Numbered from the stretch's first letter, positions 6,497-14,026 are shown. The stretch is 19,409 nt of DNA from Chloroflexota bacterium (GCA_025450255.1 JANWHV010000146.1:1-19409); one strand, 5' to 3'. Made by a program: numbers and translations. The notes: generated by a model from the letters alone, not told the origin.

Positions 6497-7024
6497 GTGA
6501 AGCTGATCGTGGCCTGCGATGGACGGGAGACCGCATCCTACTTCGAAACTCTACGCATTGTCGCGCCCGTCTCCGGCGCGGAGATCATACTCGTGCATGT
6601 CACCGACACCGCCGCCACCGACGCGTGGGAGAAGAACGCCACGCATCATTGGTTGGGAAGACACCAAGGACCGAGGCAGACGGAGCGGTTTAGCCAGGCA
6701 GCGGAACGGACGGCGCGCGAAATTCTTGACGGCGCGCTCGCGGCTACCGAGGAATGGCCGGCCGCGGCGCGACGAGCGGTGGCGCAAAGAGGGAACCCGG
6801 AGCGCGAGATCGTCCATTTGGCGATGTCGGAGGACGCGGATATGCTGGCGATTGGCCAGCATCGGATTGCACTTGGGCCACATGCGCTTGGCCACTGTGC
6901 GCGCTTCGTGGTGGATCATGCGCCATGCCCGGTCTTGCTGGTGCGAGGCAGTGAGATTCGCGCGGCCGCGGCGAGCCTGCTCGAGCATCGCTTGAGGCCG
7001 CGCAAGCCGGCGGGGCCGCATTAA
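6497..7024 (+). CDS. universal stress protein (UspA family)
   Basis: A 175-residue UspA-like alpha/beta protein, slightly longer than the usual 140-150. It opens with MKLIVACDG, the first strand with its acidic residue, continues with AEIILVHVTD (28-37), and ends with ADMLAIGQH (114-122) and HAPCPVLLVRG (141-151), the family's closing strand. The nucleotide motif G-x2-G-x9-G-(S/T) is degenerate: after GQH comes R instead of G, and the later Gly is followed by His. ATP binding is therefore doubtful. About 24 Arg/Ala-rich residues extend the C-terminus. The start is GTG with a GGGGGG stretch seven bases upstream. Cytosolic; such proteins bind partners under stress, starvation or ion imbalance. 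Its place behind the transporter suggests joint expression, with the palindrome between them perhaps setting the ratio. Confidence 0.85.
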   Translation: MKLIVACDGRETASYFETLRIVAPVSGAEIILVHVTDTAATDAWEKNATHHWLGRHQGPRQTERFSQAAERTAREILDGALAATEEWPAAARRAVAQRGNPEREIVHLAMSEDADMLAIGQHRIALGPHALGHCARFVVDHAPCPVLLVRGSEIRAAAASLLEHRLRPRKPAGPH

Positions 7025-7062
7025 TCCGTCGTGCCGCGATAGCGTTACCCGGCTATACGCGC

Positions 7063-7091
7063 TTGCAAGGCCGCGCCGAATTCTGTAGGGT
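7063..7091 (+). promoter_or_regulatory. candidate promoter for the Thr/Pro-rich membrane protein
   Basis: TTGCAA (7063-7068), a 17-base spacer, then TAGGGT (7086-7091). The -35 box is fair, the -10 box weak. Transcription would begin near 7098, leaving a leader of about 55 bases with a Shine-Dalgarno before the ATG at 7155. Proposed by eye from position and spacing only. Confidence 0.25.
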
Positions 7092-7154
7092 AGAAGCCGT
7101 GTGCTCCGTGACAGCCATCACGCGACCTCGATAGGAGAAAGCCGCCATGCCGAC

Positions 7155-8597
7155 ATGATCGAGCTGTCTATCGTGCCGCGGCGTCTCCAACTGGAAGACG
7201 GGGCGGTGGCGCGCGCCACGGTAACGGTTCGCAACACTGGGCTCGCGCCGATCACCGTCAGCATCACGATGGACGGGCCTCAAGCAGATTGGTGTACCGT
7301 CGATCAGCCAGGCATGACGGTATCTCCCAACAATACGTCGCAGTCACAGATAACGGTACACCCGCCAATTGGCTCAACGGTCGGTGACCATGATGTTGAA
7401 GTGATCGCGGCCAGCGCCGGCGAGAGCGCGAGAGGTACGTTGCTGGTGCATATCGACGGCATGGATGAGGACGACGGCGTGGAAGCGCCGGCCGCGTTGA
7501 CGGCGACCGCCGCGGTGGCTGGGCGCCGATCGTTATTTGTACGGCGCGCTCTCGTCGCGATAGCCGCGTTGCTCGTGCTGATGTTGGGCGCGGGCACGGC
7601 CCTCGTGATGCGAAATCGGTCAGCACACAGGGCAGGCACCGCTCATTGCGGCATAGCGTCCGTCACCCCGGCTACCGCTGACTCAAATTGCGAGGGCACG
7701 GCTTCGCCGGCGGCGGTACATCACACGCCGACCGTAGCCTCTCCGACCGCCTCGGCGCGCCCAAGCCCTACCGCGAGCCCGGTCCCCGCCACGCCAACGC
7801 CAACCGCGCGTCAGCGCCTGGCAAAGGCTCTCAAGCCCGGCTTCCCAGGGTCACCCCGGCATTACCCACGTCACACCGCTACGCCCACGTCCTCTCCAAC
7901 CAGGCGCCCGACGCCTACGGTCACGGGGACGCCGCCCGCTACCGGCACGCCGGCGCCGACGAATACGGTTACCGATACGCGGACGCCTACGGCTACCATG
8001 ACGCCAACGAACACCGCCACCGACACCAGTACGCCGACCGTCACACCGACCGCGACCGACTCGGGGACACCCACGCTATCGCCGACTCCCACGCGAACCT
8101 TCACGCCATCGGCGACACTCACGCCGTCGGTCACGGTGACGCCGACCATCAGCCCAACTCCGGCCGAAGTCGGGCTCCTGTACAATTACGCGCTTGGCCG
8201 GACCGGCGTCACCATTTCATGGCGCACTACGTTCGCATCCTCCTTCGCCATCGATGGGACGTCGGAGCCATTGTCAGGGAGCCGGACATTCCCGCTCCGC
8301 ACGCACGTCTTCGTGCTCAGCGCCCTGAGCCTGGACAAGACGCAGTCGAGATTGCAGGCCGTCGCCATAGTGGTGAATCAGTGTAACATCAGGGTGAACG
8401 ACCAGCGGGTCAATGTGCCCGGCGTCGATTGCCTGAACGGCGAGCCTTTGCCGTCTCCCACCGCGACAGCGTCAATGACGCCACTGCCAACCGCGGTTGT
8501 CACACCCGTGGCCAATCCACGGCGCCGATCGCGCGCCGGTGTAACACCGTCCAGCGCGACTGGCGCTGGTACGCCTACGACGACCCCCACACCGTGA
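7155..8597 (+). CDS. single-pass membrane protein with Thr/Pro-rich stalk and Ig-like domains
   Basis: 480 residues from ATG 7155; a GTG at 7101 would add 18. Order: a CARDB/NEW3-like beta-sandwich (about 2-100, with VTVRNTGLAP at 23-32), a membrane helix (LVAIAALLVLMLGAGTALVM, 133-152) flanked by arginines, a Thr/Pro/Ser stalk (about 190-337) interrupted by a basic segment near 218-241, a small domain (about 338-427) of the Ig-like type seen in such proteins (TISWRTTFASSFAIDG), and a second Thr/Pro tail. Two Cys (410, 426) could form a disulfide. No N-terminal signal peptide; the helix should insert with the N-domain inside and the stalk outside. A cell-surface display or wall-spanning role is inferred; no enzyme motif is visible. 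It converges on the SDR gene 14 bases away. The ATG choice rests on the domain start, since the nearest Shine-Dalgarno (7133-7138) is 16 bases off. Confidence 0.72.
   Translation: MIELSIVPRRLQLEDGAVARATVTVRNTGLAPITVSITMDGPQADWCTVDQPGMTVSPNNTSQSQITVHPPIGSTVGDHDVEVIAASAGESARGTLLVHIDGMDEDDGVEAPAALTATAAVAGRRSLFVRRALVAIAALLVLMLGAGTALVMRNRSAHRAGTAHCGIASVTPATADSNCEGTASPAAVHHTPTVASPTASARPSPTASPVPATPTPTARQRLAKALKPGFPGSPRHYPRHTATPTSSPTRRPTPTVTGTPPATGTPAPTNTVTDTRTPTATMTPTNTATDTSTPTVTPTATDSGTPTLSPTPTRTFTPSATLTPSVTVTPTISPTPAEVGLLYNYALGRTGVTISWRTTFASSFAIDGTSEPLSGSRTFPLRTHVFVLSALSLDKTQSRLQAVAIVVNQCNIRVNDQRVNVPGVDCLNGEPLPSPTATASMTPLPTAVVTPVANPRRRSRAGVTPSSATGAGTPTTTPTP
7725..8165 (+). repeat. Thr/Pro-codon low-complexity tract
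   Basis: Codons ACN and CCN alternate with Ser and Ala codons in irregular TPT/TPTPT units, in two blocks (7725-7808 and 7878-8165). They encode the extracellular stalk of the membrane protein. Synonymous codons vary along the tract, which points to protein-level selection for a stiff, possibly glycosylated linker rather than recent DNA slippage. Confidence 0.8.
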
Positions 8598-8611
8598 ACG
8601 TGGCCTGGGCG

Positions 8612-9364
8612 CTAATAGGTCGCGCGACCGCCACTGATGTCGACGCATTGGCCGGTTGTGAACGTGCAGTCGTCGCCCGCGAGCCAATGCACAAGCGCGG
8701 CCACCTCTTGCGGTTGCCCGACGCGCCCCATGGGGATTCTTTCAATCATGTATGAGACGGTTTCAGGCGATACCTGATCGAGGATGCGGGTCTGGATCAC
8801 TGCCGGTGAAACCGCATTGACGATGATTCCCTGTTTCGCGACTTCCTTCGCCAGAGACTTGGTAAAACCGATTACCGCGGCCTTCGATGCCGAGTACGCG
8901 CTCAGGCGGGGATTCCCCTCCTTGCCGGCGATCGACGCCACGTTCACGATGCGACCGTAGCCGGCCTCAATCATGGCGGGCAATACCGCGCGACAGCACA
9001 GGAAAACGCCGCGGACGTTTATGGCCATGGTGCGGTCCCAGGCTTCGAGATCGACGTCTTGCACGAGCGCGGAGCCGCCCGTGATCCCCGCGTTGTTTAC
9101 AAGGATGTTCGCGGCGCCGAGTTTCTCTCTTACCGTTTGCGCGAGATGACGCACCGCCGCCTCGTCTGCCACGTCGCAGGCCACGCCGACCGCGGACAGG
9201 CCCTCGCCGGCGAGAACCGCAGCCGCGCGGTCGGCCGCCGCGCGATCGATGTCCGCGATCGCGATACGCGCGCCGGCCTGTGCCAGTCGACGCGCAATTG
9301 CCAACCCGATGCCCTCCGCGCCGCCCGTGACAATCGCTACGCGCCCGTCAAGATTACGCTCCAT
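8612..9364 (-). CDS. SDR-family NAD(P)-dependent oxidoreductase (FabG-like)
   Basis: A 250-residue classical short-chain dehydrogenase. TGGAEGIG (13-20) is the nucleotide loop, and D38/D40 at the end of the second strand favour NAD over NADP. NNAG (90-93), N116, S144 and Y157-x3-K161 (YSASK) complete the Asn-Ser-Tyr-Lys catalytic set. The closing GQCVDISGG (238-246) is typical of FabG-like members. It acts in the cytosol as a tetramer and reduces or oxidises a hydroxyl/ketone pair; the substrate is not predictable from sequence. The ATG has GAAAGG about eight bases upstream. There is no fatty-acid gene beside it, so 3-oxoacyl-ACP reductase is not specifically supported. The Crp gene lies 197 bases upstream on the same strand. 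Confidence 0.9.
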   Translation of the reverse strand: MERNLDGRVAIVTGGAEGIGLAIARRLAQAGARIAIADIDRAAADRAAAVLAGEGLSAVGVACDVADEAAVRHLAQTVREKLGAANILVNNAGITGGSALVQDVDLEAWDRTMAINVRGVFLCCRAVLPAMIEAGYGRIVNVASIAGKEGNPRLSAYSASKAAVIGFTKSLAKEVAKQGIIVNAVSPAVIQTRILDQVSPETVSYMIERIPMGRVGQPQEVAALVHWLAGDDCTFTTGQCVDISGGRATY

Positions 9365-9561
9365 GTGGAAAGCCTTTCACGATCGTTTTGCTTCATGAGT
9401 AGGTTCGGCCATTTGCCGATAGCGGCAGGAGCGCCGCGTGGATGGTGGGCAAACCCGTGCCGGAAGCGCGCCGTCGCGCTTGGCGATACGGCGGTACCGC
9501 TCAATGATACGCGATACCGATCGCCCACACGCCCCACGGCAACGATACTGGCGTGGCGCGG
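9365..9561 (-). other. intergenic region with repeated GATAC words
   Basis: No gene seen. GATAC occurs at 9485-9489, 9506-9510, 9513-9517 and 9544-9548, and a GCGGTACCGC palindrome sits at 9491-9500 between the first two. This cluster lies 120-180 bases upstream of the SDR start and just after the Crp-type regulator stop. It may be a binding region for a regulator of the SDR gene; no good promoter match was found. Confidence 0.25.
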
Positions 9562-10257
9562 TTAACCAATGATTCGGGCCTGCAGTGCCTCAGGGCGGAT
9601 GAGCACGATCCGGCGCTCGTCCATGGCAATAAGACCGCGCTCGGCAAACCAGTGCAGCAGTCGATTCACGCTCACCCTGGTAGCTCCGACCATGCCGCCA
9701 AGCTCGGTCTGCGTTATCTGCAGGTCGATTTCCACGCCGCGTGCCGTCCGGCGGCCATATTGCTCGCCGAGGCGCAACAAGGTTCGGGCCAGGCGGCCGG
9801 GAATGTCGAGAAACATCAGGTCCTCGACTTGCGAGCTCAACCGGCGGACCCGCGCGGCGAGATCGCCCAGCAAGATCAACGACGCGTCGGGCTGTTCGCG
9901 CAGAAACGCCACGAATGCCGTGCGATCGAGGGTGAGCAAACGCGACGGCTCGATAGCGGTGGCGGTAGCCGAACGCGGGGCGCCGTCAAGCAGCGCCAGC
10001 TCTCCGAACACATCGCCCGGTCCGTGTACCGTAAAGACCGCCTCTTTTCCCTCGGCCGAGAAGACGCTGATCTTAATGCGCCCGGCTTTAACGACGAAAA
10101 GGCTTGTGCCCGGGTCGTCCTTGTGAAAGAGGATTTCACCGCGACGATAGCCGCGTATGCGCACGCGCGCGGCAAGCGAGGACATCGCCGGGTCGGACAG
10201 GCGGGCAAAAAGGGTAACCTGGCGCAACGTAACAAGGTTAAGCTGCTCTGGCGGCAT
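9562..10257 (-). CDS. Crp/Fnr-family transcriptional regulator
   Basis: 231 residues from the ATG at 10257, chosen because GAAGGA lies six bases upstream; an open frame extends to 10326 but is not needed. The N-terminal cyclic-nucleotide-binding beta-roll (about 12-130) holds FGELALLDGAPRSATATA (84-101), which keeps the Glu and Arg-Ser that bind cyclic nucleotide phosphate and ribose in Crp, so a cAMP-type ligand is plausible. No Cys cluster is present, so an Fnr-type Fe-S sensor is unlikely. The C-helix at 137-163 is the dimer interface, and the winged helix-turn-helix covers about 180-215 with GATRVSVNRLLHWFAERGLI (191-210). It would activate or repress genes on cAMP or a related signal. 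A GC-rich hairpin lies in its leader. Confidence 0.9.
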   Translation of the reverse strand: MPPEQLNLVTLRQVTLFARLSDPAMSSLAARVRIRGYRRGEILFHKDDPGTSLFVVKAGRIKISVFSAEGKEAVFTVHGPGDVFGELALLDGAPRSATATAIEPSRLLTLDRTAFVAFLREQPDASLILLGDLAARVRRLSSQVEDLMFLDIPGRLARTLLRLGEQYGRRTARGVEIDLQITQTELGGMVGATRVSVNRLLHWFAERGLIAMDERRIVLIRPEALQARIIG

Positions 10258-10276
10258 GCGGCATCCTTCAACGGAA

Positions 10277-10299
10277 ATTGGGCGCGATCGGCGCCCAGT
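10277..10299 (-). promoter_or_regulatory. hairpin in the leader of the Crp-type gene
   Basis: TGGGCGC (10279-10285) and GCGCCCA (10291-10297) are exact complements around a five-base loop, extended by a wobble pair and an A-T pair. It ends about 15 bases before the ribosome site of the Crp-type gene. On the - strand it is followed by AATTT. It could terminate transcription from the small upstream gene or modulate translation of the regulator. Confidence 0.35.
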
Positions 10300-10395
10300 G
10301 CCAACGCGGCGCGGTATCCTCAGCATTGTAGGGGGACCGTGCGGTGCCGGTCAATTGTGGGAAATACCACGTCGTGCCGTCTCGCATGTAGGCCC

Positions 10396-10734
10396 TCAGG
10401 CATCGAGGGCGCGCTCAAGTAGATGCAGGGTTGTTTCGAGCAGCGTGAGTCGGGTCGTATTATTGGGGAACTCGTCTCGCGTGTCCTCGATTGCTTCCTC
10501 CACGGCATCCATCATGGCCAACGCCACTGCCTCGGGCAGGCCGAACTGGACGGCGGCTCGCTGAACTATCGCTGTCCGCCCGTCCGGCGCCACCAGAACC
10601 TCGATACGACCTTCATGCTCGCCGAGCGCAAGGCCGGGCCGAGCCTGTCCAGGGCCAGAGGCCGCGGCTACGTTGGCAAAGAAGGACTCTTCGTCTTCCA
10701 GTTCAGCTTGATATGAGCAGAATGTGGGATACAT
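10396..10734 (-). CDS. small acidic protein of unknown function
   Basis: 112 residues from ATG 10734; a GTG two codons earlier (10740) is possible, but GGAAAG is better spaced for the ATG. I do not recognise a family. The protein is acidic, with ELEDEES near residue 11, a central strand-like GRIEVLVAPDGRTAIVQRAA, and two helical segments at the end (VALAMMDAVEEAIED and TLLETTLHLLERALDA). No membrane segment or cysteine pair. Third-position GC is high and even, and the opposite-strand reading is poor, so it is probably a real gene. It lies upstream of the Crp-type regulator on the same strand, 138 bases away, so the two may be cotranscribed. The divergent region it shares with the kinase contains a perfect palindrome that may control it. 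Confidence 0.6.
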   Translation of the reverse strand: MYPTFCSYQAELEDEESFFANVAAASGPGQARPGLALGEHEGRIEVLVAPDGRTAIVQRAAVQFGLPEAVALAMMDAVEEAIEDTRDEFPNNTTRLTLLETTLHLLERALDA

Positions 10735-10740
10735 ACTCAC

Positions 10741-11015
10741 CTTTCCGCCATGCTACTATGCAACCAGGAAACCTCTGGATTGTGTACAGCGCGCGAATTT
10801 CGCCAATATGTCGCGCGACATAGCACCTTAGCCGGAAACAGGCTGCCGGGCGTGGCCTTCAGCATGGTAATCCGCGTTGGATTCGATTGAGATACAGGCT
10901 ATCTGGTGAGTGAGAGTTTGATCCGGATAACGTATCAGGCAATATCACGCGCGACAAATCCGGCCGTGCCGTTTCGACATGGCCCGCGGATACATGGGCG
11001 GTTCCGGAACGCGCT
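10741..11015. other. divergent intergenic region upstream of kinase and small acidic protein
   Basis: 275 bases without a convincing gene. It must hold the promoters of both flanking genes. The clearest element is a 16-bp palindrome (10807-10822), listed separately. For the kinase, TTGGAT, 17 bases, TATCTG (about 10877-10905) and TTGATC, 17 bases, AATATC (about 10918-10946) are weak promoter candidates. No tRNA or recognisable riboswitch was seen. Confidence 0.4.
10807..10822. promoter_or_regulatory. 16-bp perfect palindrome, candidate operator
   Basis: TATGTCGCGCGACATA reads the same on both strands. It sits in the divergent region about 73 bases before the small-protein start and about 190 before the kinase. 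A symmetric site of this length fits a homodimeric regulator. The half-site does not match the Crp consensus TGTGA, so the neighbouring Crp-type protein is not an obvious ligand. Confidence 0.4.
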
Positions 11016-12506
11016 TTGGCGCCAAACGTGAGTAGCTGCCCTGCATGCGGCGCGCGATTAGCCGCGCCGGCATCGCAACGCTGCGCGACGTGCGGGGCGC
11101 GAGTCGGCCCCCACGTACACGTTATGGCGCGCGCGGCATACACGGCGACGCACATCAAGACCGTCGAGCTCGATCTGCTCGGCGCTCGCGCCACGGACGT
11201 GCCTGTAGTCGATGCGATGCAGTTGCCGCCCATGCAACCGCTTCAACCGGCGACGTTGCTGGCCAGGCGCTATCGCATACGGCGGGCGCTCAAGTCGGGC
11301 GGCATGGGGGCTGTGTACCTTGCCGCCGACGAGCAAGAGGGCAATATGCCGTGCGCGATCAAGGAGATGCTTGACCGCTTCACGAATGACGATGAACGCG
11401 AGGAGGGCCGGCAATGGTTTCATCGCGAGGCTACGACCCTGGCCGCGCTTCAGCACCCCAACATCCCGCGCATCTACGACTACTTTATCGAGCGCGGACG
11501 ATATTACCTCGCGCTCGAATACATCGAGGGCGAAAATCTTGAGGATTTAGTGTCGCGGCGCGGCAACCCTGGATTGCCCGAGCAACTGGTGCTGAGCCTG
11601 GCATCACAGGTCTGCGAAGTGCTGGCGTATCTCCATGAACAAAAGCCGCCGATCATTTTTCGCGATCTCAAGCCCGCGAATATCATGATCGCGCCACGGG
11701 GCGATGTGCGATTGGTGGACTTTGGCATCGCGCGAGCCTTCTCCGCGTTGCGGGGCGATTCGCTGGTTGGGACGCCGGGTTATGCGCCGGTCGAGCAATA
11801 TCAGGGTCTGGCCGACGCGTTGAGCGACCTGTACTCGCTTGGGGCCACCATGCATCACCTATTGACCGGCTGCGACCCGAGAAATCAACCACCATTTCTC
11901 TTTAAGCCCGCGCGTTCGTACGTGCCGGGTATCAGCAGGGCGACGGAGCAGCTACTGGTAGGGGCTTTACAGAAGGAGCCGTCGGATCGTGGTCCCCGAC
12001 TGGACGAATTCGGCCGCCAGCTTAAGCGTATTGAAGCGGACCTGGCTCAAGGGTTGGTGCCCGCGGTAATCGGATCGGTGGCGTTTAACGCGCCCGGCGA
12101 CCAGATGCCGCCGACGCACATGACCGTGCCCGTAGGGATTCTTGATGCCGGCATCTGGAATAAGGGGGAACGCCATGCCATAAGCCTTCCGATCGGGAAC
12201 GATGGGAAGGCGGAGCTACGCGTAGTCATGCAAGCCAACGTTCCGTGGCTGCGCGCCCCTGACGGGCAATTGCGCGTGCCGCCGGGCGCGCTGGTGAAGG
12301 TGCCCCTGCAACTGGATGCCACGCTCCTGGAGCCAGGCAAGCACAGCGCGCGAATCGAGCTCACCGGAAACGGCGGCGTGAGCACCATCCCTGTGGAAGT
12401 TGAAATCGCCTATTGGTGGTACAACGGCGCGGCGGTGCTGATGGTGGCCGGCGTCACCGCCGCGCTCATCCTGGCAATCGCGCTGCATCTCCTATTGCGG
12501 TTCTGA
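11016..12506 (+). CDS. tail-anchored Ser/Thr protein kinase with zinc ribbon and beta-sandwich
   Basis: 496 residues from TTG 11016; GTG 11028 would open directly with the zinc ribbon. Order: a C4 zinc ribbon (C8, C11, C23, C26), a linker, a Hanks-type kinase domain (about 86-342), a beta-sandwich (about 350-465) and one C-terminal helix (473-493) leaving two residues outside. Kinase marks: SGGMGAVYLA glycine loop (94-103), AIK lysine K116, IIFRDLKPANIM (213-224) with D217 and N222, DFG (235-237) and GTPGYAPVEQY (252-262). The HRD histidine is Phe and the APE motif reads APVE; FRD/YRD forms occur in related bacterial kinases, so activity is expected. The catalytic domain is held at the inner membrane face with no outer sensor, so the signal is presumably intracellular or in the membrane. 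Substrate unknown. Its stop is ten bases from that of the convergent glycosyltransferase. Confidence 0.88.
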   Translation: MAPNVSSCPACGARLAAPASQRCATCGARVGPHVHVMARAAYTATHIKTVELDLLGARATDVPVVDAMQLPPMQPLQPATLLARRYRIRRALKSGGMGAVYLAADEQEGNMPCAIKEMLDRFTNDDEREEGRQWFHREATTLAALQHPNIPRIYDYFIERGRYYLALEYIEGENLEDLVSRRGNPGLPEQLVLSLASQVCEVLAYLHEQKPPIIFRDLKPANIMIAPRGDVRLVDFGIARAFSALRGDSLVGTPGYAPVEQYQGLADALSDLYSLGATMHHLLTGCDPRNQPPFLFKPARSYVPGISRATEQLLVGALQKEPSDRGPRLDEFGRQLKRIEADLAQGLVPAVIGSVAFNAPGDQMPPTHMTVPVGILDAGIWNKGERHAISLPIGNDGKAELRVVMQANVPWLRAPDGQLRVPPGALVKVPLQLDATLLEPGKHSARIELTGNGGVSTIPVEVEIAYWWYNGAAVLMVAGVTAALILAIALHLLLRF

Positions 12507-12516
12507 GCGCGTCAGA

Positions 12517-13998
12517 CTAGCGGACCCGCGCGGGACTGCCTTTCGGCGAAGTATTGGCTTCCGGCGCCGCGCTCGTCAGGACGGCGGTAGCCAACAACGG
12601 CAGAATCAAGAAGTAGGTGTGCAGGCTGCGCCACGCCAGCGCGATGGGCAGGAGCGGCAGCAGCATCGCCAGCCCCGGAGCGGTCATACAGCGCGCCATG
12701 AACAGGCGGAACGCCAGCGCGATTCCGACAAGTTCGAGCACCGCATACAGCAGTGGCGGTCCGATCTGCTGCTTGAGAAACGCAATGGACAGCGCAATGA
12801 GGCCCACGCCCTGCGCGAATAACGGATCGGTCATCGGTCCCAAAACCCCGGCGAGCCAATCGCCCGGGTTCAAGATGATGAACGGCAGATTGCAGGCGGC
12901 AAACACGGCCGCGGCCGGCAGCGCCCGCCGCCATAGATCACGCCAGCCGTCGGTCCGCCAGCCGAGGTAGAGGAGATAGGGCAGAAAGAACCACGCCTGC
13001 TGGCGCGTGGCGGCGGCGAGGCCGAGCAGCAGGCCCGCGGCAATTGGACGCTCGCGAACCTGCCAGTACATCACCAATATCAAGGCGTACAACACGTCGG
13101 TAGCGCCGACCGCTGAATCCAGCAACAGCGGCGTATCGCCCAGCAGCAGCAGCGCCGTGACGAGGCGAATCCTGGGGTCGGCGCGGCGATAAATGAGCAA
13201 GGAGGCGATCAGTATCGAGGCCAGGAATAGGCCCACGAGATCCCGCGCGCCGAAGGTCCAGGCAATGACGCCAATCAGGATGGCGCCGCCCGGATAGTTG
13301 AACCGGGTCTCGAACTCCGGCGCCGCGTAGTTCGGATCCTTCTTCTCGAGCGCGAGATCTTTCCGATAGCGATCCCACATCAGATTCTCGAAATGTGCCG
13401 CGCCAACCCCTGATGCGGTGGCATTGGCGGTGGGAAAGGTCGAAAAGCGCCAGAACGCGCCCGCGCGCTTTGGTGTCGTCTGATTGAAGGCAAGGCCGTG
13501 CTCATTCAGGCAGGTCAGCATGTGGACGTTGGTATAGGGATCGTGCCCGTGCAAGAATTGCTGCGTCGCGCAATCCGTAGCGGCGGCGGCGTCCACGCTG
13601 TAACGCTCGCTTTCCGAGAGATGCGGCATCAGCAAAACTACGTGGACCACGGTGTTCACGGCCAGTCCAACGAGCAGCGCCGTGGTTATGAGGCGCCGGC
13701 GGACTGGGGCAAGATGTTGATCGCCATAGGTCAGCGCGGTATAGAGCGAGGCGATCAGGACGGCAAGGGACCCGGAAACAATAATCGTCCAGGGAATACT
13801 GCCGCGCATGTAGCGATGGTCAAACATTTGCACCATGAGCAGGGCGACGCTCGCGAACGCCAGGGGGGTAGCCCAGCCTGGCACCAACACGTCGCCGAGG
13901 CGGCGCGCGACGGATCGCGGCGAGAAAACAACCGGAGCAGCGGAATGGGCGGGCAGCAACGCGGCGCTGTCCGAAGCTCGATCACGCAACGACTGCAC
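12517..13998 (-). CDS. polytopic membrane protein, GT-C-type glycosyltransferase-like
   Basis: 493 residues with about 12-13 hydrophobic helices. A long soluble loop (about 127-235) follows the third helix and contains FLHGHDPYTN (148-157), similar to the FL.G.DPY motif near the catalytic loop of polyprenyl-phosphate-dependent GT-C enzymes. FNYPGGAIL (233-241) and AAATRQQAWFFLPYLL (328-343) resemble conserved parts of the mannosyltransferase/DUF2029-like group. Such enzymes add sugars from lipid-linked donors on the outer membrane face. No specific acceptor can be named. The GTG start has AAGGAG about four bases upstream. It diverges from the cysteine desulfurase gene and converges on the kinase. 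A non-catalytic membrane protein of the same fold cannot be excluded. Confidence 0.65.
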   Translation of the reverse strand: MQSLRDRASDSAALLPAHSAAPVVFSPRSVARRLGDVLVPGWATPLAFASVALLMVQMFDHRYMRGSIPWTIIVSGSLAVLIASLYTALTYGDQHLAPVRRRLITTALLVGLAVNTVVHVVLLMPHLSESERYSVDAAAATDCATQQFLHGHDPYTNVHMLTCLNEHGLAFNQTTPKRAGAFWRFSTFPTANATASGVGAAHFENLMWDRYRKDLALEKKDPNYAAPEFETRFNYPGGAILIGVIAWTFGARDLVGLFLASILIASLLIYRRADPRIRLVTALLLLGDTPLLLDSAVGATDVLYALILVMYWQVRERPIAAGLLLGLAAATRQQAWFFLPYLLYLGWRTDGWRDLWRRALPAAAVFAACNLPFIILNPGDWLAGVLGPMTDPLFAQGVGLIALSIAFLKQQIGPPLLYAVLELVGIALAFRLFMARCMTAPGLAMLLPLLPIALAWRSLHTYFLILPLLATAVLTSAAPEANTSPKGSPARVR

Positions 13999-14026
13999 AC
14001 TGCTCCTTCGAGTTTGCCCGAATCAT

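Noticed and set aside
7871..8185. Val/Gly-rich open frame on the - strand
   Set aside because: It is the reverse reading of the Thr/Pro codons; the apparent V-G-V repeat is a by-product of that tract.
7688..8386. Second + frame of 232 codons over the Thr/Pro tract
   Set aside because: It is the out-of-frame reading of ACN/CCN codons (His/Asp/Tyr/Arg-rich repeats) and has no ribosome site.
9365..9380. Imperfect dyad GTG..CAC at the SDR start as a Crp site
   Set aside because: The half-sites are spaced by eight instead of six bases and overlap the ribosome site; the match to TGTGA-N6-TCACA is poor.
9485..9505. GCGGTACCGC resembling the T-box antiterminator core
   Set aside because: No stem I, specifier loop or terminator is visible, and the downstream gene is an SDR enzyme rather than an amino-acid or tRNA-ligase gene.
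9553..10422. 289-codon + frame opposite the Crp-type gene
   Set aside because: The - strand frame has complete cNMP-binding and helix-turn-helix motifs; the + frame shows none.
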